Of a stretch of DNA of 64,000 bases, positions 41,740-49,339 are shown piece by piece. Under the pieces are notes generated by a model. That model was not told where the DNA came from. It did not search any database and was given only the letters and a program-made list of their open reading frames with translations. Location of the stretch: positions 1 to 64,000 of the forward strand of contig NZ_JAGRPV010000002.1 of assembly GCF_030014955.1 (NCBI RefSeq), in the 5' to 3' direction. Position 1 is the stretch's first letter; the number at the start of each line of letters is the position of its first letter. The position numbers were made by a program, and so were the translations under genes. This DNA is from Cohnella hashimotonis (GTDB lineage Bacteria; Bacillota; Bacilli; Paenibacillales; Paenibacillaceae).

Positions 41740-42468
41740 TTGAGCTTCGATTTTGCATACGTTATCCATACGCTGCCGCTGCTGCTCGCCGGTCTGAAGA
41801 TGACCGTCATCATCAGCGCGATCAGCATCCTCATCTCGCTCGTCATCGGGATGGGCGGCGCCGTCGTGCGGACGCTGAAAATACCGGTATTGTCCCAGAT
41901 CGTGGCGGTATACGTCGATCTGATCCGCAATACGCCGCTGCTGGTTCACGTCTTTTTCCTGTACTTCGGTCTGCCCGCCTTCGGCATCAAGCTGTCGGCG
42001 GTGGCCGTCGGGATCATCGCGCTCTCGCTGTGGGGCGGCGCGTTCGCCGCGGAGAACTTCCGCGGCGGTACCGACGCGGTGCCTCATGCGCTGATCGAAT
42101 CCGGACAGTCGCTGGGCTTAAGCACGCCGCAGATCGTCCGCCACATCATCATCCCGCTCGGCTTTCGGATCAGCTTTCCCGCCTTTTCCAATACCGCGGT
42201 GTCCGTCATTAAAAATTCCGCCTATATGACCAGCATCGGCGTGGCGGAGATGACGTTCAACGCGATGGATCGCATCGCCTACGACTTCAAGACCTACGAG
42301 ATGCTGCTGACGATCGCCTTCATTTATCTGCTCCTCGTCTGGGGCACCTCGTACGTGTTCGGCCGGATCCAGCGCAGGCTTGACTTCAACAACAAGACTC
42401 GGAAAGGCAGGGGCCTAAATGGAGGTATTATCAAGAAATTCAAGCTTTCTCCTCGACGGGCTGATTAA
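41740..42468 (+). CDS. Polar amino-acid ABC transporter permease 1
   Basis: Permease of 242 aa of the HisM/GlnP type. I use TTG 41740, nine bases after GAGGAG; a GTG at 41731 would abut the ribosome site. Membrane helices and the loop ENFRGGTDAVPHALIESGQSLGLS (the EAA-like coupling region) followed by IVRHIIIPLGFRISFPAFSN are clear. It overlaps the second permease gene by 50 bases in another frame. Confidence 0.9.
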   Translation: MSFDFAYVIHTLPLLLAGLKMTVIISAISILISLVIGMGGAVVRTLKIPVLSQIVAVYVDLIRNTPLLVHVFFLYFGLPAFGIKLSAVAVGIIALSLWGGAFAAENFRGGTDAVPHALIESGQSLGLSTPQIVRHIIIPLGFRISFPAFSNTAVSVIKNSAYMTSIGVAEMTFNAMDRIAYDFKTYEMLLTIAFIYLLLVWGTSYVFGRIQRRLDFNNKTRKGRGLNGGIIKKFKLSPRRAD

Positions 42469-43072
42469 TACGATCCTGCTAAGCCTCAGCTGCCTGGGCA
42501 TCGCGCTCGTGCTCGGCGTCCTCGTCGGCGTGCTGCAGACGTCGCGGCATGCGATCGTCTCCATGCTGACGCGCGGCTATTCGGAGCTGTTCCGGGGCTT
42601 GCCGATCGTCATCACCCTGTTCCTCGTCTTCTTCCTGCTGCCTGAGGCGGGCATCAGCGTCAACAACTACGTGTCCGCGATGATCGCGCTCAGTCTGTGG
42701 AGCAGCGCCAATATCTCGGTGGCCGTGCGCGGGGCGATCGAATCGATCCCGCCCACCCAGACCGAGGCGAGCCTCGCGCTGGGCCTAAGCCCGATCCAGA
42801 CGATGCGCTACGTCATCCTGCCGCAGGCGGTTCGGCGGATGCTGCCGTCGGTCATCGGCCTGATGTCGAACCTTATCCAATCCACCTCGCTGTCCGTGCT
42901 GGTCGGCAACCGCGACTTCCTGAAGTCGGCCCAGCTCGTGATCGAGCGGGTAGAGCTGATGCAGGGGCTGAGCATCGCGATGCAGATGTATACGCTCGTG
43001 CTCGCCGTCTACTTCATTCTCTGCTATCCGCTGTCCATATTGGCCAAAAGGATGGAGCGGTCGTACCGTTGA
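42419..43072 (+). CDS. Polar amino-acid ABC transporter permease 2
   Basis: Permease of 217 aa, starting at ATG 42419 inside the 3' end of the first permease. Features are the N-terminal helix LINTILLSLSCLGIALVLGVLVG, YSELFRGLPIVITLFLVFF and coupling loop IPPTQTEASLALGLSPIQTMRYVILPQAVRRMLPS. It forms a heterodimer with the preceding permease. The 50-base overlap is unusually long but both frames are typical family members. Confidence 0.9.
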   Translation: MEVLSRNSSFLLDGLINTILLSLSCLGIALVLGVLVGVLQTSRHAIVSMLTRGYSELFRGLPIVITLFLVFFLLPEAGISVNNYVSAMIALSLWSSANISVAVRGAIESIPPTQTEASLALGLSPIQTMRYVILPQAVRRMLPSVIGLMSNLIQSTSLSVLVGNRDFLKSAQLVIERVELMQGLSIAMQMYTLVLAVYFILCYPLSILAKRMERSYR

Positions 43073-43104
43073 CGCGCGCCGTCCGGTCTGAAGGAGATGC
43101 CGTC

Positions 43105-43929
43105 GTGAACAAGCTCGATCGCTCCCGAATCGCCGTCATGAACATTCATTACCAGTATCATCCGTTCGCGAAGTTTCTGGACGCTATGGAACGGCACGGC
43201 ATTCGCCACGTCGACCTGTGGGCGGGCTACCCGCATTTCCTCGTCCCGGACGCCACTTACCGGGAAGCCGCCGAACTGCGCCGCGAGCTGGACCGCCGGT
43301 CCTTGAACCCGATCTGCTTCACGCCAAAACAGGGCGGCTATCCGCTCAACATCGCGGCGGAGGACCCGATCATTCGGCAGCGGTCGCTCGACTACCTATT
43401 GAAGTGCGTCGAGATCGCGGCCGAGCTCGGCACGCCGATGCTGCAGCTGCTGCCCGGATGGGGCTACTACGGCAAGTCGCCCGAGGAGGCGCGCGGGCGG
43501 GCCTGCGAAGGGCTGCGCCGCGTCGCCGAACGCGCTGGCTCGCTCGGCATTACCGCCATTCTGGAACATCTGCAGATCATCGAATCCAATCTGGCGCTGA
43601 CCCGCAGCGATCTCGCGGCTATGCTGCGCGAGGCCGATACGCCGCATCTGAAGGCGGTGGTCGACACCTGTCATATGGCGGTCGCGGGCGAAACGCTGAC
43701 CGAATACTTCGGAGAGCTCGGAGACAAGCTCGTCCACGTTCACCTCAACGACTCGGATCAGCTCCCGCTGGGCGAAGGCAAACTGCCCATCGGCGGCTAT
43801 ATACAGGAGCTCGAGCAGCTCGGCTACGACGGCTATGTGTCGCTGGAGATCTGCTCGCGCTTGCATTATATCGATCCGGACGCCGCGCTGGCCGTCAGTC
43901 TGGGCACCCTGGACCGCTTGCTATCATAG
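43105..43929 (+). CDS. FrlC-like sugar epimerase 5
   Basis: Protein of 274 aa, starting at GTG 43105, nine bases after AAGGAG. Family blocks: NIHYQYHPFAKFLDAMERHGI, VDLWAGYPHFLVPDA, CFTPKQGGYPLNIA, LEHLQIIESN, VVDTCHM, HVHLNDSDQLPLGEGKLPIGGYI and VSLEICS. The IESN and GEGKLP features are closest to E. coli FrlC among the five. It lies between the ABC importer and the MFS gene. Confidence 0.86.
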   Translation: MNKLDRSRIAVMNIHYQYHPFAKFLDAMERHGIRHVDLWAGYPHFLVPDATYREAAELRRELDRRSLNPICFTPKQGGYPLNIAAEDPIIRQRSLDYLLKCVEIAAELGTPMLQLLPGWGYYGKSPEEARGRACEGLRRVAERAGSLGITAILEHLQIIESNLALTRSDLAAMLREADTPHLKAVVDTCHMAVAGETLTEYFGELGDKLVHVHLNDSDQLPLGEGKLPIGGYIQELEQLGYDGYVSLEICSRLHYIDPDAALAVSLGTLDRLLS

Positions 43930-43958
43930 CCGACGCCGGACGGGTTACGGAGGCCCCT

Positions 43959-45188
43959 ATGCCGAGTCCGATGCGCAAATACTCGATGCATGTGTACAAC
44001 TATTTTTTTTACATCGCTTACGCCTCCTACCTGCCGTTCCTCAGCTACTGGTTTGCGCAAGAAGGGCTATCGACGCAGCAGATCGGCCTCATTTTCTCGA
44101 TCGGACCGCTCGTCGGGTTTCTGATGCAGCCGGTATGGGGCATGCTGATCGACTATTACGGCATCGCCAAACCCGTGCTCGTATGCAGCATGGGCGTGAC
44201 GCCCTGGGTGATGTTCCTCTATCGCTATGCCGGGCACAGCTTCGCGTTGTACGTGTTCATCTCGATCGTGCTGGCCGTCTTCGCTTCTGCGACGCTGCCC
44301 GTCGTCGACGCCGTCACCGTCCGCCATGCCAAGCGCAACGCGCTCAGCTACGGCGCCATACGCGTCGTCGGCTCGGTCAGCTTCGGCCTCTCGGTTACGC
44401 TGTTCGGCATGCTGTACGACCGGTACGGGCTGTCGCAATTGTTCATCGCTTATATCGTCGCCATGCTGGTCATGTGCCTGCTCAGCTTCACGCTCGATTC
44501 GGGCGGCCGCAAGCGGGGGGAAGATGGCGGGGAAAAGAAACACGGCGAGGCGAAGGAAAGCGCGCCGGCGCGGAGGCGAGGCATGATCGCCGAGATGCTC
44601 CCGCTGCTGAAGGAGCGCAAGCTGCTGTTTTTCCTCATTCCGGTCTTCATCTCCGCCATCGGTCCGCAGCTTAACAATGCTTTTTACTCGGTGTACATCA
44701 GCAGCTTCGGCGGCGAAGCCTCGAGCAAGATCGGATTGCTGTACACGGTGTCGTCAATCGCGGAGATTCCGGTCTTCTTGTTCTCCGGCTACATTATTCA
44801 CAGGCTCGGTTATGTCCGGACGCTCACGCTCGTATCGCTGGCCGGCGCGCTCCGCTGGTTCGTGCTGTCGCTTGAGCCGCCGTTCGAAATATTGATGCTG
44901 AATCAAATTCTGTCCGGCGTCACCTATGCGCTGTTCCTGGCGACGGGCATCAACTACGCGTACGACAACAGTCCGCCGAATACGAAGACGACCGCGCACT
45001 CGCTGTTCATCGTCGTCTACACGAACATCGCGGGCATCGTGGCCAGCAATATCGGCGGCTGGGTCATCGCGGCCGGCGGCTATCCGCTGCTGTTCGGCGG
45101 CGCGGCGGCGCTCAGCGTGATCGGGGCTGCGGGGTTCGCGCTGCTCGGACGGGCGGGCGGCGACCGGCTTCGCAATTCTACGGTATGA
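43959..45188 (+). CDS. MFS transporter (MFS_1-like/LacY-type)
   Basis: Major facilitator of 409 aa, starting at ATG 43959 after ACGGAGG. Twelve hydrophobic segments are interrupted by a charged cytoplasmic loop (KRGEDGGEKKHGEAKES) between helices 6 and 7. Other marks are FFYIAYASYLPFLSYWF at the start, PVWGMLIDYYG in loop 2-3 and YGAIRVVGSVSFG near helix 5. The pattern resembles the nucleoside/LacY-like branch. It may import the sugar adduct or export a product; the direction is not readable from sequence. Confidence 0.85.
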   Translation: MPSPMRKYSMHVYNYFFYIAYASYLPFLSYWFAQEGLSTQQIGLIFSIGPLVGFLMQPVWGMLIDYYGIAKPVLVCSMGVTPWVMFLYRYAGHSFALYVFISIVLAVFASATLPVVDAVTVRHAKRNALSYGAIRVVGSVSFGLSVTLFGMLYDRYGLSQLFIAYIVAMLVMCLLSFTLDSGGRKRGEDGGEKKHGEAKESAPARRRGMIAEMLPLLKERKLLFFLIPVFISAIGPQLNNAFYSVYISSFGGEASSKIGLLYTVSSIAEIPVFLFSGYIIHRLGYVRTLTLVSLAGALRWFVLSLEPPFEILMLNQILSGVTYALFLATGINYAYDNSPPNTKTTAHSLFIVVYTNIAGIVASNIGGWVIAAGGYPLLFGGAAALSVIGAAGFALLGRAGGDRLRNSTV

Positions 45189-45222
45189 AAAAGGTTAGTC
45201 TCTGGAAATGGGGAGAGGCGCT

Positions 45223-46674
45223 ATGGGATTCGAAAGTGTAATGATTCGTCTTGAGCTGACGAACGGCAAGGTTTCGTTCGGAGACGTGGCCCAGGCGGTC
45301 GGCGGCTGCGGCGGCGATATCGTCGCGACCGACGTGATTCGCTCCGGCGCTTCCTCGTCGGTGCGGGACATCGCCGTACAGCTTGGCCGCGACGGCTACG
45401 AGGAGATGGTCGAGACGCTGCGGGCGCTGGAAGGCGTCGAGGTGGTCAACGTATCCGATCGCACGTTCCTCGCGCATCTGGGCGGCAAGATCTCGATCCG
45501 GCCGACGATGCAGATTCGCAACCGGGACGATCTGTCGCGGGTATACACGCCCGGCGTAGCCAGGGTATGCGCGGCGATCGCGAACGATCCGAAGAAGGCG
45601 TACAACCTGACGCTGAAGCGCAACACGGTCGCGGTCATCACCGACGGCACCGCCGTGCTGGGCCTCGGAGATATCGGACCGGCCGCCGCGGCGCCGGTGA
45701 TGGAGGGCAAGGCGATGCTGTTCAAGCAGCTCGCGGACGTCGACGCTTTTCCCATCTGTCTCGATACGAAGGACACCGAGGAGATCATTCGCACGATCAA
45801 GGCGATCAGCCCGATCTTCGGCGGCATCAACCTGGAGGACATCAGCTCTCCGCGCTGCTTCGAGATCGAGCGGCGGCTGCAGGAGGAGCTGAGCATCCCG
45901 GTCTTCCACGACGATCAGCACGGTACGGCGGTCGTCGTCGTCGCCGGCCTGATCAACGCGCTTAAGGTGACGGGCAAGCGGATGGAGGACATCCGCGTCG
46001 TCGTGAACGGCATCGGCGCCGCCGGCGTCTCCATCTGCCGGATGCTGCTGGCCGCCGGCGTCGGCCGGCTGACTCCGGTCGACCGGGACGGCGCGATCGT
46101 GCGGGGCGGCGCCTATGACTATCCGATGTGGCAGTGGCTCGCCGAGCAGCCGCAGGTCGGCAATCGCGCCGGCGCTCTCTCCGAGGTCATCGAGGGAGCG
46201 GACGTGTTCATCGGCGTCTCCCGCGCTGGCGTCCTGTCTCCCGATGACGTCCGCCGGATGGCCGCCGATCCGATCGTGTTCGCGATGGCCAATCCCGAGC
46301 CCGAGATCGCGCCGGAGGCGGCGATTCCCCTCGTTCGCGTGTTCGCGACGGGGCGGAGCGATTATCCGAACCAGATCAACAATGTGCTGGTGTTCCCCGG
46401 CATCTTCAGGGGCGCGCTCGATTGCCGGGCCGGGGAGATCAACGAGGCGATGAAGCTGGCGGCGGCGGAGGCAATCGCAAACGTCGTGACCGCGCCCGAG
46501 CTGAACGAGCAGTATATCATCCCGAGCATATTCAACGAGCAGGTCGTCACCCGCGTACGGGAGGCGGTCGTCCGGGCGGCGATCGCGACCGGCGTCGCGA
46601 AGCGGATCCCGCCGGACTTCCGCGAGCCGGCGGGGGAGAAGGGGGGCGTGCTTCATGCCGCCGGCCTTGCATAG
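45223..46674 (+). CDS. NAD(P)-dependent malic enzyme with N-terminal ACT domain
   Basis: Cytosolic malic enzyme (malate to pyruvate plus CO2), 483 aa. ATG 45223 follows GGGGAGAGG. The N-terminal 80 residues form an ACT-like regulatory domain (IRLELTNGKVSFGDVAQAVGG). The catalytic part includes RVYTPGVARVC, ITDGTAVLGLGDIG, INLEDISSPRCFEIE (metal Glu-Asp), FHDDQHGTAVVVVAGLINA, the NAD-binding GIGAAGVSI and FAMANPEPEI. It overlaps the aspartase gene by 20 bases, so the two are coupled. Confidence 0.93.
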   Translation: MGFESVMIRLELTNGKVSFGDVAQAVGGCGGDIVATDVIRSGASSSVRDIAVQLGRDGYEEMVETLRALEGVEVVNVSDRTFLAHLGGKISIRPTMQIRNRDDLSRVYTPGVARVCAAIANDPKKAYNLTLKRNTVAVITDGTAVLGLGDIGPAAAAPVMEGKAMLFKQLADVDAFPICLDTKDTEEIIRTIKAISPIFGGINLEDISSPRCFEIERRLQEELSIPVFHDDQHGTAVVVVAGLINALKVTGKRMEDIRVVVNGIGAAGVSICRMLLAAGVGRLTPVDRDGAIVRGGAYDYPMWQWLAEQPQVGNRAGALSEVIEGADVFIGVSRAGVLSPDDVRRMAADPIVFAMANPEPEIAPEAAIPLVRVFATGRSDYPNQINNVLVFPGIFRGALDCRAGEINEAMKLAAAEAIANVVTAPELNEQYIIPSIFNEQVVTRVREAVVRAAIATGVAKRIPPDFREPAGEKGGVLHAAGLA

Positions 46675-48073
46675 GATCGAATCGGACTTTCTCGGCGAAA
46701 AGTATGTGCCGCAGGATGTTTACTACGGCATTCAGACGCTGCGCGCGGTCGAGAACTTCCCGATCACCGGTTACCGGCTGCATGGCAGCCTGATCGAGGC
46801 GATGGCGATCGTCAAGATGGCGGCGGCGCGGGCCAATATGGCGACCGGCAGGCTGCAGCCGAAGATCGGCGCGGCGATCGAGCAGGCGGCCGGCGAGGTC
46901 GTCGCCGGAAGCTGGCACGACCAGTTCGTCGTCGATCCGATCCAGGGAGGCGCGGGCACGTCGATCAACATGAACGCGAACGAGGTGCTCGCGAACCGGG
47001 CGATCGAGCTGCTCGGCGGGGACAAGGGCGATTACTTTCAAGTCAGCCCGAACTCCCACGTCAACATGTCGCAGTCGACCAACGACTGCTTTCCGACGGC
47101 ATCCCATATCGCCGCGCTGCGGCTGCTCGATGTTCTCCTTGAAGAGATGCGCCTGCTGCAAAATGCGTTCGTGCGCAAGGCTGCCGAGTTCGACGGCGTC
47201 ATCAAGGTCGGACGCACCCATCTGCAGGACGCCGTTCCGATCCGTCTGGGCCAGGAATTCGAGGCGTATGCACGCGTGACAGCCCGCGATATCGGGAGGG
47301 TCTCGCGTACGCGGGAGCAGCTCTGCGAGATCAACATGGGCGCGACCGCAGTGGGCACGGGCCTTAACGCCGACCCCCGCTATATCGAGCGGGTCTCCAT
47401 CGAGCTGGCGGACATCAGCGGACTGCCGCTGCGCCGGGCGGAACACCTGCCTGACGCGACCCAGAATACCGACGCGTTCACCGAGGTGTCGGCCGCGCTC
47501 AAGGTATGCATGATCAACATGTCCAAAATCGCCGGAGACATCCGGCTCATGGCATCCGGGCCGCGTGCCGGACTGGGCGAGCTGCGCCTGCCGCCGCGCC
47601 AGCCGGGCTCCTCGATCATGCCGGGCAAGGTGAATCCGGTCATGTGCGAGGTCGTCAACCAGGTCGCCTACCAGGTGATCGGCAACGATCATACGATCTG
47701 CCTGGCCTCGGAGGCGGGTCAGTTGGAGTTGAACGTGATGGAGCCCGTCCTCGTGTTCAATCTGCTCCAATCGCTCGACATGATGAAGCGGGTGTTCGGC
47801 GCGTTCCGCGCGTACTGCCTGGAGGGCATCGAAGCCGACGCGGAGCGGTGCCGTTCCTACGTCGACCGGAGCGTAGGCGTGATGACCGCGCTGAATCCGT
47901 ATCTGGGCTACGAGGCGTCCGCCCGGATCGCGCACGAAGCCATCCGGACGGGGCGGCCCGTACGGGAGCTCGTGCTGCTGTACGATTTGCTGGACGAGGC
48001 GCAGCTCGACGAGATTCTCGAGCCTTACGGGATGACGAGTCCGGGAATCGCCGGACAGGGCGTGACTGGATAG
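46655..48073 (+). CDS. aspA: Aspartate ammonia-lyase (aspartase)
   Basis: Class II fumarase/aspartase superfamily enzyme, 472 aa, starting at ATG 46655 within the malic enzyme end. I favour aspartase over fumarase from several blocks shared with E. coli AspA: VPQDVYYGIQTLRAVENF, DPIQGGAGTSINMNANEVLANRAIELLG, MASGPRAGLGEL and MEPVLVFNLLQS. The catalytic loop GSSIMPGKVNP is near residues 318-328. It would convert aspartate to fumarate and ammonia. Next to malic enzyme it suggests disposal of an aspartate moiety through fumarate, malate and pyruvate; no separate fumarase gene lies in the locus. Confidence 0.88.
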   Translation: MPPALHRIESDFLGEKYVPQDVYYGIQTLRAVENFPITGYRLHGSLIEAMAIVKMAAARANMATGRLQPKIGAAIEQAAGEVVAGSWHDQFVVDPIQGGAGTSINMNANEVLANRAIELLGGDKGDYFQVSPNSHVNMSQSTNDCFPTASHIAALRLLDVLLEEMRLLQNAFVRKAAEFDGVIKVGRTHLQDAVPIRLGQEFEAYARVTARDIGRVSRTREQLCEINMGATAVGTGLNADPRYIERVSIELADISGLPLRRAEHLPDATQNTDAFTEVSAALKVCMINMSKIAGDIRLMASGPRAGLGELRLPPRQPGSSIMPGKVNPVMCEVVNQVAYQVIGNDHTICLASEAGQLELNVMEPVLVFNLLQSLDMMKRVFGAFRAYCLEGIEADAERCRSYVDRSVGVMTALNPYLGYEASARIAHEAIRTGRPVRELVLLYDLLDEAQLDEILEPYGMTSPGIAGQGVTG

Positions 48074-48107
48074 GGCATAGCCGATTGCATGATTACAAGA
48101 AAATGGG

Positions 48108-48163
48108 TTGACATTTTAATCAAAAATGTATATGTTTAGATAAGACAACATATAACAACATAG
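48108..48163 (+). promoter_or_regulatory. Promoter of SIS deglycase gene with tandem operators
   Basis: TTGACA (48108-48113) and TATGTT (48131-48136) are 17 bases apart. Two overlapping copies of the shared operator follow at about +1: ATAAGACAACATAT (48140-48153) and ATATAACAACATAG (48150-48163), each one base off the 14-mer. The gene therefore has its own GntR-controlled promoter. Confidence 0.65.
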
Positions 48164-48181
48164 AATAATGGAGGAGAAACC

Positions 48182-49186
48182 ATGAGCGTAGCAAATGTGT
48201 TGACCACCGCGCAGGATCAAGTTAATCGCATCATCGAGGCATACAAGGAAAGAACGATTAACCGGGTATTCCTCGTCGCCTGCGGCGGCTCCGCAGCTCT
48301 GATGTATCCGAGCAAATACTTTATCGACCGCGAGTCCACCTCGATCACGGCCGAAGTTTACAACTCCAACGAATTTATTTACCGTAATCCGTCGACGCTG
48401 GGCGCCGAATCGCTCGTCATCCTGTGCTCGCACAAGGGCAAGACGCCGGAAACGACGAATGCCGCGAAGTTCGCCAAGGACAAGGGCGCGCTCGTCGTCT
48501 CGCTCATGTACGTCCCGACGGCGCCGCTCGCGGACGAGTCGGACTTCATCGTGAACTACAGCTGGGCGCCTCCGGGAGAGCTCGACTCGCATCCGGAGAT
48601 CGCCAACTACGCGGTGCTGTACCGCCTGACGATGGGGCTGCTCGCGGTCAAGGAAGGCAACGACAAGTACGAGAAGCTGGTCCGCAGCCTGAACAGCATG
48701 ACGACCGTTCTGCAAAAGGCGAAAGCGCAAGCGCTCGAAGGCGCGAAGGCTTACGCAAAGGCCAACAAGGACGAGAGCGTCATCTACACGATGGCCAGCG
48801 GCGTGAACTACGGCATCGCCTATTCGTTCGCCATCTGCATCCTGATGGAGATGCAGTGGAAGCACTCCCACGCGATCCACGCGGGCGAGTTTTTCCACGG
48901 TCCGTTCGAGATTCTCGACAAGGACGTGCCGTTTATCCTGCTATTGGGCCTCGACGAGACGCGTCCGATGGAAGAGCGCGCGCTGAAGTTCCTGAAGGAG
49001 CACGGCGAGAAGCTGCTCGTGCTGGACGCCAAGCAGTTCGATATGAGCGGCATCGACGAAGAGCTGAAGGGCTACCTCGCTCCGCTTCTGCTGAACTTCG
49101 TGCTCCGCGTCTACGCGGTCGAGCTCGCTGCCGCTACCGGCCATCCGCTGGAAACGCGCCGCTACATGTTCAAGGTTCCTTATTGA
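48182..49186 (+). CDS. frlB: SIS-domain fructosamine-6-phosphate deglycase (FrlB/FraB-like)
   Basis: Two-SIS-domain protein of 334 aa, starting at ATG 48182 after TGGAGG. Marks are VFLVACGGSAALMYPSKYFID (first SIS phosphate loop), VILCSHKGKTPETTNAAKFA and the late HAGEFFHGPFEILDKDVPFILLLG segment. The length (FrlB is about 328 aa) and pattern match FrlB and FraB, which split 6-phosphofructosyl-amino acids into glucose 6-phosphate and the free amino acid. GlmS isomerase domains are relatives, but the fused glutaminase is absent. It closes the locus and ends at a strong terminator. The exact amino acid is not known. Confidence 0.85.
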   Translation: MSVANVLTTAQDQVNRIIEAYKERTINRVFLVACGGSAALMYPSKYFIDRESTSITAEVYNSNEFIYRNPSTLGAESLVILCSHKGKTPETTNAAKFAKDKGALVVSLMYVPTAPLADESDFIVNYSWAPPGELDSHPEIANYAVLYRLTMGLLAVKEGNDKYEKLVRSLNSMTTVLQKAKAQALEGAKAYAKANKDESVIYTMASGVNYGIAYSFAICILMEMQWKHSHAIHAGEFFHGPFEILDKDVPFILLLGLDETRPMEERALKFLKEHGEKLLVLDAKQFDMSGIDEELKGYLAPLLLNFVLRVYAVELAAATGHPLETRRYMFKVPY

Positions 49187-49226
49187 TTTCCGTGTCTTCA
49201 ACCTGTTAAACGGTCATCGTCGGATT

Positions 49227-49256
49227 GCCTGCCGCACCTTTGCGGCAGGCTTTTTG
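49227..49256 (+). terminator. Terminator after the deglycase gene
   Basis: GCCTGCCGC and GCGGCAGGC form a perfect 9-bp stem with a short loop, followed by TTTTTGC. It ends the fructosamine-type locus. Confidence 0.88.
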
Positions 49257-49279
49257 CATGCCTGGCGAACAAGCTGTGC

Positions 49280-49307
49280 TTGCGGGCGGTACTGCATGCG
49301 GTAAAAT
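49280..49307 (+). promoter_or_regulatory. Probable promoter of the TetM-like gene
   Basis: TTGCGG (49280-49285) and TAAAAT (49302-49307) are 16 bases apart, shortly upstream of the GGAGGAG ribosome site. There is no long leader peptide region, unlike tet(M). Confidence 0.45.
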
Positions 49308-49339
49308 GGAGGCAAGAGACAGCGGAGGAGATGCACGTC

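Noticed and set aside
41719..41742. GTG 41731 as the start of the first amino-acid permease
   Set aside because: The GAGGAG site ends one base before it. TTG 41740 has proper spacing and gives the normal N-terminus.
40026..43072. Glutamine or histidine transporter as the name for the ABC genes in the catabolic locus
   Set aside because: Family-3 systems are similar across polar amino acids and opines. The sequence alone does not give the ligand, so I left the genes unnamed.
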